Shown in pieces: positions 56,093-63,034 of a stretch of DNA of 64,000 bases. Each line of letters begins with the position of its first letter. Position 1 is the first letter of the stretch. The position numbers and the translations under genes were made by a program. Below the pieces are notes generated by a model. It did not search any database. It saw only the letters and a list, made by a program, of their open reading frames with translations, and was not told the DNA's origin. The stretch lies in contig JBMNQS010000001.1 in assembly GCA_050944255.1 (NCBI GenBank), forward strand, positions 1 through 64,000. The letters run 5' to 3'. The DNA comes from JBMNQS01 sp050944255 (GTDB taxonomy: Bacteria > Bacillota > Clostridia > Christensenellales > Maliibacteriaceae).

Positions 56093-56290
56093 CAGCCTGT
56101 CAAAAAAGTCTTTTGGGGGTTATTAGGGGGCCGAAGCCCCCTAATTTCAATTCCGTGGGCAAGGGCGACATGCGCGGCCGCAGCCCACTCCTCTTAGGGT
56201 TTTCCGGCCGCTGCAAAAACTATCCCTTGGTTTTTGCAGCAGGAAAATCCCTGGCAGATCCGTCAAAAAACTTTGTTTTTTGACGGCCTC
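56093..56290 (+). repeat. dispersed structured intergenic element, copy B
   Basis: 198 nt between the convergent degV and LiaF-like genes. Full-length match to copy A (13735-13940) in reverse complement. Internal hairpins: TTAGGGGGC with GCCCCCTAA; CTGCAAAAAC with GTTTTTGCAG; CGTCAAAAAAC with GTTTTTTGACG. No shared reading frame. Confidence 0.85.
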
Positions 56291-56315
56291 AGACGCAGGC
56301 CCCTGGCCTGCGTCT
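56291..56315. repeat. right flanking hairpin of dispersed element copy B
   Basis: AGACGCAGGCC-CCT-GGCCTGCGTCT, followed by TTTGTATG. It may terminate the LiaF-like gene. Confidence 0.75.
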
Positions 56316-56335
56316 TTGTATGCGCTGAAATTTAT

Positions 56336-57118
56336 TCAGTAAATGTCGATGCCTCCCATGATGGATACGGCGTGGACGGTCACCAGCGGCAGGCCGGGGT
56401 CCTGCAGCGGCGCCCGGTTCTGGTCGATGCCCCCCAGGATAGGTACGGCATTGACCTGCACGCGCACATTCGCCGGCAGGCGGATATCCACCCCGCCCAT
56501 AATGGCGGTGACGGAGATGGCCACATCGTGATGGATGGCCGCCTGCGTAAGATCGATGTCCGCGGCGCCCAAAACGGCCGCCACACTGCCTCCGGTGAGG
56601 TTCTGCGAAATATTGCTCACATTGGTGCCGGAAAGAATCGCCAGATAAGACGGTCTGTCCATGGTGTCCGTCCTGCCGTAATAGCGCGGCGGAGGCGGGT
56701 AGGCCTGGCCTGCCGTCTCCCCTGCCGCATCAGATGGAGGCGGCGCTTCGCCCGATGCGGGCGGCGCCGGATAAGCGGCATAACGGCGGCGGCCCGACGA
56801 GAGAGCGCCGGCGATGATGGCAAGGCCCGCCGCAATGAGCACAATGGCAATCAGCCACCGCGCCGAAAAACGCCAGCTGAACAGGCCCTGCGCATTCAGC
56901 AGGAAAACCGCGCCCAGGGCCACCAAAAACAGATTGCCGAAACGTATACCGTCCCGGATCAGGCTGTATATGCCCGGGACGATCAAAAACAGCGTCCAGA
57001 ATCCGTTGAAGAACAGCGAAAAACGCCACCAGTCCAGCATGTCGCCCACAAACAGCACCGCCAGCAGCAAAAAGAACAGTCCCAAGAAGATTCTCGCCAG
57101 ACGATCCCTGAATCTCAT
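56336..57118 (-). CDS. membrane protein with LiaF-like C-terminal domain
   Basis: 260 aa. Four hydrophobic helices (about 9-25, 36-54, 61-77, 87-105; LiaI-LiaF-type transmembrane region), a Pro/Ala/Tyr-rich linker (YAAYPAPPASGEAPPPSD), then a beta-rich domain with ISQNLTGGSVAAVLGAADIDLTQAAI, AIMGGVDIRLPANVRV and HAVSIMGGIDIY, the repeating pattern of LiaF/DUF1707-adjacent domains. LiaF proteins dampen cell-envelope stress signalling, but no LiaRS system is nearby. ATG at 57118 with GGAGGAAG. Single gene. Confidence 0.8.
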   Translation of the reverse strand: MRFRDRLARIFLGLFFLLLAVLFVGDMLDWWRFSLFFNGFWTLFLIVPGIYSLIRDGIRFGNLFLVALGAVFLLNAQGLFSWRFSARWLIAIVLIAAGLAIIAGALSSGRRRYAAYPAPPASGEAPPPSDAAGETAGQAYPPPPRYYGRTDTMDRPSYLAILSGTNVSNISQNLTGGSVAAVLGAADIDLTQAAIHHDVAISVTAIMGGVDIRLPANVRVQVNAVPILGGIDQNRAPLQDPGLPLVTVHAVSIMGGIDIY

Positions 57119-57264
57119 AAAACTTCCTCCCTCTCATTCATTGATTTTATTATATCACAAGTTATTTTAGGAAAAAAGTCGCCGTTTTACGTTGTGCGTT
57201 TCACTGGGAGGCGTTTTCAAGTGTAGACCTCTGAAGATATTGTATCGCCAAATCAAACCAGATA

Positions 57265-57305
57265 AAGAAAAAGAACCCCCGCGCCATTTCCGGCCGCGAG
57301 GGTTT
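57265..57305 (-). terminator. terminator of the acyl-CoA synthetase gene
   Basis: AACCCTCGCG pairs with CGCGGGGGTT on the minus strand (one bulge), followed by CTTTTTCTTT. Confidence 0.7.
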
Positions 57306-57384
57306 CAATATGCCGTTATTTTGACCATGCCGGGCATGCCTTTGCCCAAAAGGAAACGGTTGCCCTCCCTGCGGGAGCGCACGA

Positions 57385-59112
57385 TCAGGCCGTCTCGATT
57401 TTGGCCGCGTCCTCCAGCCCGAGCATCCCGATGCCCATCTCGCGCAGCTTATACTTCTGGATTTTGCCGCTGGCCGTCATGGGGAACTCGTCGATGAAAC
57501 GCACGTAATGGGGCGCCTTGAAGCGGGAAAGGCCGTTTTTGACAAAGTCGATCATCTCCTGCTCCTCCCCTTGTACGCCGGGCTTGAGGATGATGAACGC
57601 CATGACCTCCTCGCCGTACTTTTTGTCGGGCATGCCCACCACCTGCACGTCCTGCACCTTCTCGTTGGTGTAGAGGAACTCCTCGATCTCCCGGGGATAG
57701 ATGTTCTCGCCGCCGCGGATGATCATATCCTTCAAGCGGCCGGTGACCTTGAAATAGCCGTCCTCGGTCTCGATGCCGATGTCTCCCGAACGAAGCCATC
57801 CATCCTCCGTAATGGCGGCGCGGGTAGCCTCCTGCATCTTGTAATAACCCCGCATCACATGATACCCGCGGGTGACGATCTCCCCCGGGGTACCGTAGGG
57901 CAATTCCTCCATGGTTTCGGGGTCCACTATCTTGACCTCCACGTGGGGAAGCCGCTTGCCCACGGTGGCCACGCGCTTTTCAATAGGATCGCCGGTGGTG
58001 CTCATGGTCATGCCGGGCGACGCTTCGGTGAGCCCGTAAGTGATGGTGATGTCGCGCATGTTCATCTCTTCGATCACCCGCTTCATGATCTGGATCGGGC
58101 AGGGGCTGCCGGCCATGATCCCGGTGCGCAGCGAGGAAAAGTCGTACTTGTAAAAGTCCGGATGCTCCAGCTGGGCGATAAACATGGTGGGCACCCCGTG
58201 AAGGGCCGTGCAGCGTTCGTCCTGCACGGTCTGCATCACCGTGACGGGATTGAAAAGATCCACGATCACCATAGTGGAGCCATGGGTCAGGCAGGCCATC
58301 AGCGCCAGCACGAAGCCGAAACAGTGGAACATGGGCACCACGATCAGCAGGCGGTCGTCCGGGGTCAGCTTCATACAGTCGCCGATGCCGCCGCCGTTGT
58401 TGACCAGGTTGTAGTGCGTCAGCATCACGCCCTTGGGAAATCCCGTGGTGCCGGAGGTGTACTGCATATTGCAGACGTCGTGAGGCGACAGCGTAGATTT
58501 CACCGCGGCAAGCTCCTCCACCCGGACCGTCTCGCTCATCTTGTAAAGCTCGTCAAAATGGATAAAGCCTTCGGGCGTATCCTCCTTTTTGCCGATGTAT
58601 ACGACGCTCTTGAGGAACGGAAGCCCCTCGCAGTCAATTTCGCCGGGCGTCATATCTCCAAGGCCGGGCACCACCGCATTAATATGAGAAACATAGTCCG
58701 AATCCTTGCAGCGGTCGATCATCACCAGCATCTTGGTGTCGCTCTGGCGAAGCAGGTATTCAAGCTCGTACTGTTTGTAGTTGGTGTTGACCGTCACAAG
58801 CACCGCGCCGATCTTCGAGGAGGCCAGCGCCGTGACGAACCACTCCACCACATTGGTGGCCCAGATAGCCACCTTATCGTCCTTTTCTATGCCCATGGCC
58901 ATCATGCCGCGGGCGGCAAGGTCGCTGATCTCGTCAAGCTGTTTCCAGCTCCAGCGGATGCCCTGCGCCGGTGATACCAGGCACTCCTGATCAGGCTGCT
59001 CCCGCACCCATTTGTGCAGCACGTCCCAGATGGTGGCTTCCCACAATCCGTCGTGGTACGGCACAAACTCCCTGGGCGCCTTTATGGTTTCATTTTCTCG
59101 CATAGCCAGCAT
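57385..59112 (-). CDS. AMP-forming acyl-CoA synthetase (FadD/YngI-like)
   Basis: 575-aa adenylate-forming enzyme that activates a carboxylic acid to its CoA thioester. ANL motifs: YTSGTTGFPKGVMLTHYNLVNN (P-loop), VPMFHCFGFVLAL, ITYGLTEASPG, RGYHVMRGYYKM, LRSGDIGIETEDGYFKVTGRLKDMIIRGGENIYPREIEEFL, and the catalytic Lys in ASGKIQKYKLRE. The pattern is of medium/long-chain acyl-CoA synthetases, not of DltA. ATG at 59112 has GGAGG 8 nt upstream. It is preceded by a T-box riboswitch, so its expression should follow the charging of a tRNA, which is unusual for this family. Confidence 0.9.
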   Translation of the reverse strand: MLAMRENETIKAPREFVPYHDGLWEATIWDVLHKWVREQPDQECLVSPAQGIRWSWKQLDEISDLAARGMMAMGIEKDDKVAIWATNVVEWFVTALASSKIGAVLVTVNTNYKQYELEYLLRQSDTKMLVMIDRCKDSDYVSHINAVVPGLGDMTPGEIDCEGLPFLKSVVYIGKKEDTPEGFIHFDELYKMSETVRVEELAAVKSTLSPHDVCNMQYTSGTTGFPKGVMLTHYNLVNNGGGIGDCMKLTPDDRLLIVVPMFHCFGFVLALMACLTHGSTMVIVDLFNPVTVMQTVQDERCTALHGVPTMFIAQLEHPDFYKYDFSSLRTGIMAGSPCPIQIMKRVIEEMNMRDITITYGLTEASPGMTMSTTGDPIEKRVATVGKRLPHVEVKIVDPETMEELPYGTPGEIVTRGYHVMRGYYKMQEATRAAITEDGWLRSGDIGIETEDGYFKVTGRLKDMIIRGGENIYPREIEEFLYTNEKVQDVQVVGMPDKKYGEEVMAFIILKPGVQGEEQEMIDFVKNGLSRFKAPHYVRFIDEFPMTASGKIQKYKLREMGIGMLGLEDAAKIETA

Positions 59113-59169
59113 ACATCAAACCTCCAATTTTTCTCATACGCTTGTCGGTAGGAAGATGCGGGCCAATAA

Positions 59170-59450
59170 AAAATCCCCTCATCTCCCTGACGGAGACGAA
59201 AGGATAAACTTCCGCGGTACCACTCCCATTGAAGCCTGATGGCTCCCTCTTAACGGACACAATCATGTCCTGCCCAAAAGATTACGGCCGGGCCAGACCG
59301 TCTAAGTCTACTTGAGAACGCGTCTCGTTTGGTTAGCGGCTCCGAGGCCAGCTTCAGATGCCCGATCCCCTGCCTTGCACCAACCGGCAGTTCTCTTGCG
59401 GACCGATGACATCCTACTTCTCCTCATCATTGCCTTTATTTATGCGATTG
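59170..59450 (-). ncRNA. T-box riboswitch leader (predicted alanine specifier)
   Basis: Minus-strand leader about 280 nt long. The conserved T-box AATGGGAGTGGTACCGCG lies at 59213-59230 and is followed by a terminator (TCTCC-GTCA-GGGAGA core, then GGGGATTTTTT) at 59167-59203. Stem I features: AGAAGTAGG (AGTA loop), GGTTGGTGCAAGGC in the apical part, and TGAAGCTGGCCTCGGAGC on the 3' side. By analogy with other T-boxes (GAA-codon-...-TGGAGC) the specifier is GCT at 59350-59352, alanine. The bulge TGGT fits a tRNA ending ACCA, as tRNA-Ala does. The specifier call is inference. Confidence 0.9.
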
Positions 59451-59456
59451 TAGTTC

Positions 59457-59484
59457 ATTATACCCAATTGTGTGCGTTTGTCAA
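59457..59484 (-). promoter_or_regulatory. sigma-A promoter of the T-box leader
   Basis: Perfect -35 TTGACA (59479-59484) and -10 TATAAT (59457-59462) with a 16-nt spacer on the minus strand. Confidence 0.75.
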
Positions 59485-59596
59485 CAAAAAAATGTCGTAA
59501 AAACACTTCCCAAAACTTAAAATTTTAAATAGCGAATGAACAGCTGCCGCGAAACATATAATAGCTCTGAAATAATGAAATTTAACAACTTCGTAA

Positions 59597-59625
59597 TTGA
59601 CATAATTTTTACGTACACGTATAAT
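59597..59625 (+). promoter_or_regulatory. sigma-A promoter of the 6S RNA gene
   Basis: Perfect -35 TTGACA (59597-59602), 17-nt spacer, perfect -10 TATAAT (59620-59625). Confidence 0.85.
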
Positions 59626-59631
59626 GAAGTA

Positions 59632-59816
59632 GACGTAAAGCAAGCCCTGGAGTGTACGTTATGCTCATTGTATTAAACCCACAGAACAACTCCGGGAGCC
59701 ACAGGTCTCATGGCCGCGATGTCATGCCCTTATAGGGAAGACAAAGCGCCGAGCCGGGCACCCACCTGCCTAGAGGCGGGTTATTTAATGAATGGGCAGA
59801 CGGCATGCTGGGGTTT
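59632..59816 (+). ncRNA. ssrS: 6S RNA (sigma-A holoenzyme regulator)
   Basis: About 185-nt untranslated transcript with a consensus promoter and its own terminator. The 5' part GCCCTGGAGTGTACG can pair with the 3' part CGGCATGCTGGGGTTT as the closing stem. The stretches GTTATGCTCATTGTATTAAACCC, GGGAGCC, and CACCCACCTGCCTAGAGGCGGGTT...GGGCAGACGG resemble clostridial 6S RNAs. 6S RNA mimics an open promoter and binds RNA polymerase in stationary phase. No protein is encoded. Identification is by eye. Confidence 0.75.
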
Positions 59817-59817
59817 C

Positions 59818-59848
59818 TACCCTCAAGGTTTCTTGGGGGTATTTTTTA
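59818..59848 (+). terminator. terminator of the 6S RNA gene
   Basis: TACCCTCAAG / CTTGGGGGTA with a 4-nt loop and then TTTTTT. Confidence 0.85.
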
Positions 59849-59890
59849 TCCCGTTACGGCATTGTCCGCAATAAAATAACGCCCGAATGC

Positions 59891-59920
59891 TTGACAAGCA
59901 CACTGTTTTTCACATATAAT
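59891..59920 (+). promoter_or_regulatory. promoter of the tRNA pair
   Basis: Perfect -35 TTGACA (59891-59896), 18-nt spacer, perfect -10 TATAAT (59915-59920), 14 nt before the tRNA-Gln gene. Confidence 0.8.
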
Positions 59921-59934
59921 ATGTCTCGCAGCGT

Positions 59935-60008
59935 TGCGGAATAGTGTAACGGTAGCACCTACGACTCTGACTCGTATTGTCTAGGTTCAAATCCTAGTTC
60001 CGCAGCCA
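59935..60008 (+). tRNA. tRNA-Gln (anticodon CUG)
   Basis: Acceptor TGCGGAA / TTCCGCA, D loop with AACGGTA, anticodon stem TACGA / TCGTA with loop CTCTGAC (anticodon CTG), T arm CTAGGTTCAAATCCTAG, encoded CCA at 60006-60008. Confidence 0.95.
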
Positions 60009-60011
60009 TAG

Positions 60012-60087
60012 GCCCCCATGGTCTAGTGGCCTAGGACGCCGCCCTCTCACGGCGGTAACAGGGGTTCGACTCCCCTTGGGGGTACCA
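60012..60087 (+). tRNA. tRNA-Glu (anticodon CUC)
   Basis: Acceptor GCCCCCA / TGGGGGT, anticodon stem CCGCC / GGCGG with loop CTCTCAC (anticodon CTC), T arm AGGGGTTCGACTCCCCT, encoded CCA at 60085-60087. Three nt after tRNA-Gln, same transcript. Confidence 0.95.
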
Positions 60088-60497
60088 GTCCGGAAGGCCG
60101 GACAGCCAATATCGCGAATCGTCTTCGGAGGTTCGCGATATTTTTATGCCCGCGGCGCAGTGTATCTGTTTTATTAGTGCGAAACGTCGGGCAGTGTCCG
60201 CATCCAATATACGAATCGCCTTTGAGTGGTTCGTGGTATTTTTTGCCCGCGGCGCAGTGTATCTGTTTTATCAGCTCTGAAACGTCGGGCAGTGCCCGCA
60301 CCCAATATCGCGAATCGCCTTTGAGTGGTTCGCGGTATTTTTTGCCCGCGGCGAGGCGTGTCTGTTTTATCAACATAAGATAATGGGCAGTGCCCGCACC
60401 CAATATCGCGAATTGCCTTTGAGTGGTTCGCGGTATTTTTTGCCCGCGGCGCAGCTTATCTGTTTTATCAGTACGAAACGTCGGGCATATTGGCAGT
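60088..60497 (+). repeat. tandem repeat array 2 (four 98-bp units) abutting tRNA-Glu
   Basis: After an 18-nt lead-in (GTCCGGAAGGCCGGACAG), four units of exactly 98 bp begin at 60106, 60204, 60302 and 60400, each with CCAATAT. Each unit holds a hairpin followed by a T-run (ATATCGCGAA...TTCGCGATATTTTT in unit 1), then GCCCGCGGCG...TCTGTTTTAT and GGGCAGTG(C/T)CCGCA. In unit 2 the stem changes on both sides (ACGAA with TTCGT), which keeps pairing. The first hairpin is probably the terminator of the tRNA operon. Unit length is not a multiple of three, so apparent long frames across it are not real. Confidence 0.9.
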
Positions 60498-60499
60498 CC

Positions 60500-60787
60500 T
60501 TACTTGCCCAAATTAAAAATCTGTGCCGCCAGCACGATTCCCGCCCGCAACCCAATTTCCATGTATACATCTTGATACACGGACACCGCTTGAATAAGGC
60601 TGTCCTCGATTTCCTCGGCCTGATCTGGAAAATACGTTTGTATCCTCTTTACCGCTTGATCCATACCCTCCGCCAGACGCTGCTCATATGGTTGATGATC
60701 GACTTGCAGCAATTTCCCGCCACTGAGAAGATACTCCCGGATATGTTGAATGTCCGCCCTATCAAAAATAGCTGATATGTAACTCAT
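60500..60787 (-). CDS. small protein of unknown function
   Basis: 95-aa, mostly helical, soluble protein: IREYLLSGGKLLQVDHQPYEQRLAEGMDQAVKRIQTYFPDQAEEIEDSLIQAVSVYQDVYMEIGLRAGIVLAAQIFN. The ending (Y-x3-Y-x-E-x-G-x-R-x-G) recalls small helical DUFs of the DUF6809 kind seen in clostridial accessory regions; I am not sure of the family. ATG at 60787 has AAGGAG 12 nt upstream. Divergent from the XRE-like gene. Confidence 0.65.
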   Translation of the reverse strand: MSYISAIFDRADIQHIREYLLSGGKLLQVDHQPYEQRLAEGMDQAVKRIQTYFPDQAEEIEDSLIQAVSVYQDVYMEIGLRAGIVLAAQIFNLGK

Positions 60788-60920
60788 AAAAAATTTACGC
60801 TCCTTTCTAAAATTATTTATAAATTGCTATATGCAGCTCATCTATTTCTAGAATAAATCATTTAATTGCAAGAGTCAATGTCTAACTACAATTTAAAAGT
60901 TTTTTTCTGCTGTTTTGCGT

Positions 60921-60949
60921 TTGCATTTAGCAATTTTTATTTTTATAAT
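60921..60949 (+). promoter_or_regulatory. promoter of the XRE-like gene
   Basis: -35 TTGCAT (60921-60926), 17-nt spacer, perfect -10 TATAAT (60944-60949). The leader is only about 16 nt and contains the ribosome site AAGGAG. Confidence 0.7.
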
Positions 60950-60971
60950 GCAGGAAAAGGAGTTGATTAAT

Positions 60972-61187
60972 ATGGGATTTGCTATAAAAGTAAAAATGCT
61001 GCTTGCAGCTAAGGAAATGACGATTGGTGATTTAGCAGATAAAATGGAACCAAAAACAACCAGGCAAAATATTGGTGCTAAATTAAAACGTGACAACCTG
61101 ACTGAGAAGGATTTGCATGATATTGCAAAGGCCTGCGGGGTTACTTTTGAAGGCAATTTTGTGCTTGAAGACGGTAGGAAGATATAA
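60972..61187 (+). CDS. small XRE-type helix-turn-helix protein
   Basis: 71-aa DNA-binding protein: MGFAIKVKMLLAAKEMTIGDLADKMEPKTTRQNIGAKLKRDNLTEKDLHDIAKACGVTFEGNFVLEDGRKI, the five-helix Cro/C1 pattern with a short acidic tail. Likely autoregulatory, as expected for a remnant of a mobile element. ATG at 60972 has AAGGAG 9 nt upstream. AT-rich compared with neighbours. It abuts the truncated SLOG-type gene. Confidence 0.8.
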   Translation: MGFAIKVKMLLAAKEMTIGDLADKMEPKTTRQNIGAKLKRDNLTEKDLHDIAKACGVTFEGNFVLEDGRKI

Positions 61188-61285
61188 ACGATAGCCCCGG
61201 TGATTCCTTGACGCAACTGGCGCTCAACCTCGTTGTCCCCGGGCAATATTCTATGCCCGGTTACGCAGCATGTTTTTTCCATCAT
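61188..61285 (-). pseudogene. truncated SLOG-family (DUF1273/YpsA-like) gene
   Basis: The minus strand encodes MMEKTCCVTGHRILPGDNEVERQLRQGITGAI, which matches the conserved N-terminus of SLOG proteins of the DUF1273 type (xxxCCVTGHRxxP...LRxxIxxAI), with GAGGTG before the start. After about 32 codons the frame enters the antisense of the XRE-like gene and family similarity ends. The rest of the gene (about 150 codons) is missing, so this is a broken remnant. Confidence 0.65.
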
Positions 61286-61383
61286 TTCACCTCAAGCAAT
61301 ATGTTTTTAACATGGTTTATAACACAAATTATAACATATTATTTTCACCGCAGTCAAACTATTCTATGATTGAGGTGTTGAAA

Positions 61384-61578
61384 ATGCATGGAAAAATTCA
61401 AATATCCAAAAAAGATAAAATAAAGGGCGAGGACGGCTACAAAACCTTCTCTATCCGGGTAAAGGAAGAAACGGTGAAAAAACTCGATGAGATTGTGGAT
61501 TTAAGCAACCGGTCAAGAAATGAACTGATCAATATGTTTCTTGATTATGGCGTGGAGAATTTTGAAATCATCGAGTAG
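61384..61578 (+). CDS. small ribbon-helix-helix (CopG/Arc-like) protein
   Basis: 64 aa: a basic N-terminal arm (MHGKIQISKKDKIKGEDGYK), then TFSIRVKEETVKKLDEIVDLSNRSRNELINMFLDYGVENFEI, the RHH strand and two helices. DNA-binding, probably autoregulatory; no toxin partner is evident next to it. ATG at 61384 has GAGGTG upstream. The tandem ATTATAACA-type sequence near 61328-61342 may be its operator. Confidence 0.75.
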   Translation: MHGKIQISKKDKIKGEDGYKTFSIRVKEETVKKLDEIVDLSNRSRNELINMFLDYGVENFEIIE

Positions 61579-61598
61579 TCTGATGGGATGTTTAATCA

Positions 61599-61928
61599 AT
61601 GAAAAAATCCATACTATTGGCCTTTATGTTCATATTCATCTTGCTATGCGCATGTGATGCCGACCATACCGTAATCACTCAAGAAGAAGCCGTCGGCATT
61701 GCTTTGGAAGAAATTCCAGGTATTCTTGAAAACGAAAATGTCTCCGATGTTCAATATAATGATGGCCGTGTAGTTTTTGAGAATGCAGCTGATGGTTACA
61801 GGTTGGAGCTAAACGTTTTTCTCACTATAGAAGGCGAAGATTACACCCAATCCTTTTTCTTTATCATGGATGAAAAAGGAGCGGTAGAAGAGCATGGTAT
61901 AGGGCAGGATAGAATGCCGGCCCAATGA
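61599..61928 (+). CDS. small PepSY-like lipoprotein
   Basis: 109 aa: lipoprotein signal MKKSILLAFMFIFILLCACDAD with lipobox LCAC, then a single module beginning ITQEEAVGIALEEIPGIL and ending with strands YRLELNVFLTIEGEDYTQSFFFIMDEKGAVEEHG. The first stretch is typical of PepSY domains, which are often peptidase inhibitors. Starts 20 nt after the RHH gene with a weak ribosome site. Followed by a terminator. Confidence 0.68.
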   Translation: MKKSILLAFMFIFILLCACDADHTVITQEEAVGIALEEIPGILENENVSDVQYNDGRVVFENAADGYRLELNVFLTIEGEDYTQSFFFIMDEKGAVEEHGIGQDRMPAQ

Positions 61929-61989
61929 TCCGGGCAATAGATGATGGCAAAATCCCTTTTGGCCATGTTTTGAAAGATTGCAACAACTG

Positions 61990-62017
61990 AAAGGCCGGCT
62001 GAAGCCGGCCTTTTTCT
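61990..62017 (+). terminator. terminator of the RHH/PepSY unit
   Basis: AAGGCCGGC / GCCGGCCTT with a TGAA loop, followed by TTTCTT. Confidence 0.8.
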
Positions 62018-62052
62018 TCATTGCTTATAACTGCGGTGCTTTTAGTGGTGCC

Positions 62053-63000
62053 TTACCCCATAAAGTGCACGTAACCGGACTGGATGTACGCCAAGTCCTC
62101 CTGGGACAGGTGGATGTCGGCAGCCTTGGCATTGACTCTGGCCTGCTGCGCATCTCTGGCGCCGCAGATGGCCACGGTGACGCCCTTTTGCGCCAGCACC
62201 CAGGCGATGGCAATATGCACCGTCTCACAGCCGTATTTTTCGGCCACATGGCCGAGAGTGGCTATCAAACCGCTGATCTTCGGCCAGTTTTCCTCGCTGT
62301 AATAAGCCTGGTAGAAGCCCTGGCGGGGGTCCTTATCCGAGAACTGCGGGCGGGCGGTGTACTTGCCGGACAGAACGCCCGAAGCGATGGAGCCGTAGCT
62401 GATCACGCCGATATTCTTTTTAATGCAGTAGGGCAAAAGGTCTTCCTCGATCTGCCGGTGCAGCAGCGAATACTGCGGCTGCAGCGACACGATGGGACAG
62501 TAAAGCCGCGCTTCCTCCATTTGTTCAATGGAAAAATTCGATACCCCCACGTACCGGATCAGGCCTTCCTCGCGGATGCGGTTGAGCTCCTCAAAGGCCT
62601 CCTTCAGGGGCGTCTCATCGTTGGGCCAGTGCACTTGGTATAAGTCGATATAATCGGTTTGAAGGTCCTTCAGGCTCTGCTCCAGCATGCTGCGGGTCAC
62701 TTCGGGCCGCCAGTCGAAATAATTGACGCCCTCCACCTTGCGCACGCCGCATTTATCGGCAAGGATGAGCTTTTCGCGGTCGTAGCCTTTGATACCCTCG
62801 GCAATGACGCGCTCGGAGCGTCCCATGCCGTACGTCTGGGCGGTATCGATGAAATTCACGCCCGCATCCAGCGCCGCGCGGACGATTTCCACGGCGTTTT
62901 CAAACGCCACTTCGCCCCAGTTGGCATCTCCGAACCCCCAGCCGCCAAGGCCTATGACGGAACAGTTCAAATCGCTTGAACCGAGTTTTCTATATTGCAT
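62053..63000 (-). CDS. aldo/keto reductase, AKR11/YhdN-like (copy 2)
   Basis: 315-aa NAD(P)H-dependent oxidoreductase. TIM barrel with catalytic Asp and Tyr in FIDTAQTYGMGRSE, Lys in LILADKCG, His in YQVHWPND, and cofactor loop AIAWVLAQKGVTVAICGARDAQQ. ATG at 63000 begins MQYRKLGSSDL and has GGAGA upstream; the longer frame to 63075 is rejected. It lies 34 nt after a very similar gene on the same strand, so the two arose by tandem duplication. Substrate unknown. Confidence 0.9.
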   Translation of the reverse strand: MQYRKLGSSDLNCSVIGLGGWGFGDANWGEVAFENAVEIVRAALDAGVNFIDTAQTYGMGRSERVIAEGIKGYDREKLILADKCGVRKVEGVNYFDWRPEVTRSMLEQSLKDLQTDYIDLYQVHWPNDETPLKEAFEELNRIREEGLIRYVGVSNFSIEQMEEARLYCPIVSLQPQYSLLHRQIEEDLLPYCIKKNIGVISYGSIASGVLSGKYTARPQFSDKDPRQGFYQAYYSEENWPKISGLIATLGHVAEKYGCETVHIAIAWVLAQKGVTVAICGARDAQQARVNAKAADIHLSQEDLAYIQSGYVHFMG

Positions 63001-63034
63001 GGACGCTCTCCTTTTAGCGGTATTTCCCGGGACA

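Noticed and set aside
57385..59112. Reading the adenylate-forming enzyme as D-alanine ligase DltA because of the alanine T-box
   Set aside because: The motifs (MFHCFG, RGYHVMRGYYKM, GRLKDMIIRGGENIYPREIEEFL) are those of acyl-CoA synthetases, and no dltB, dltC or dltD lies nearby.
60047..60403. 118-codon minus-strand frame ending LVPPRGVEPLLPP across tRNA-Glu and the tandem repeats
   Set aside because: It reads through the antisense of the tRNA and of 98-bp repeats whose length is not a multiple of three. No ribosome site. A known kind of false gene call.
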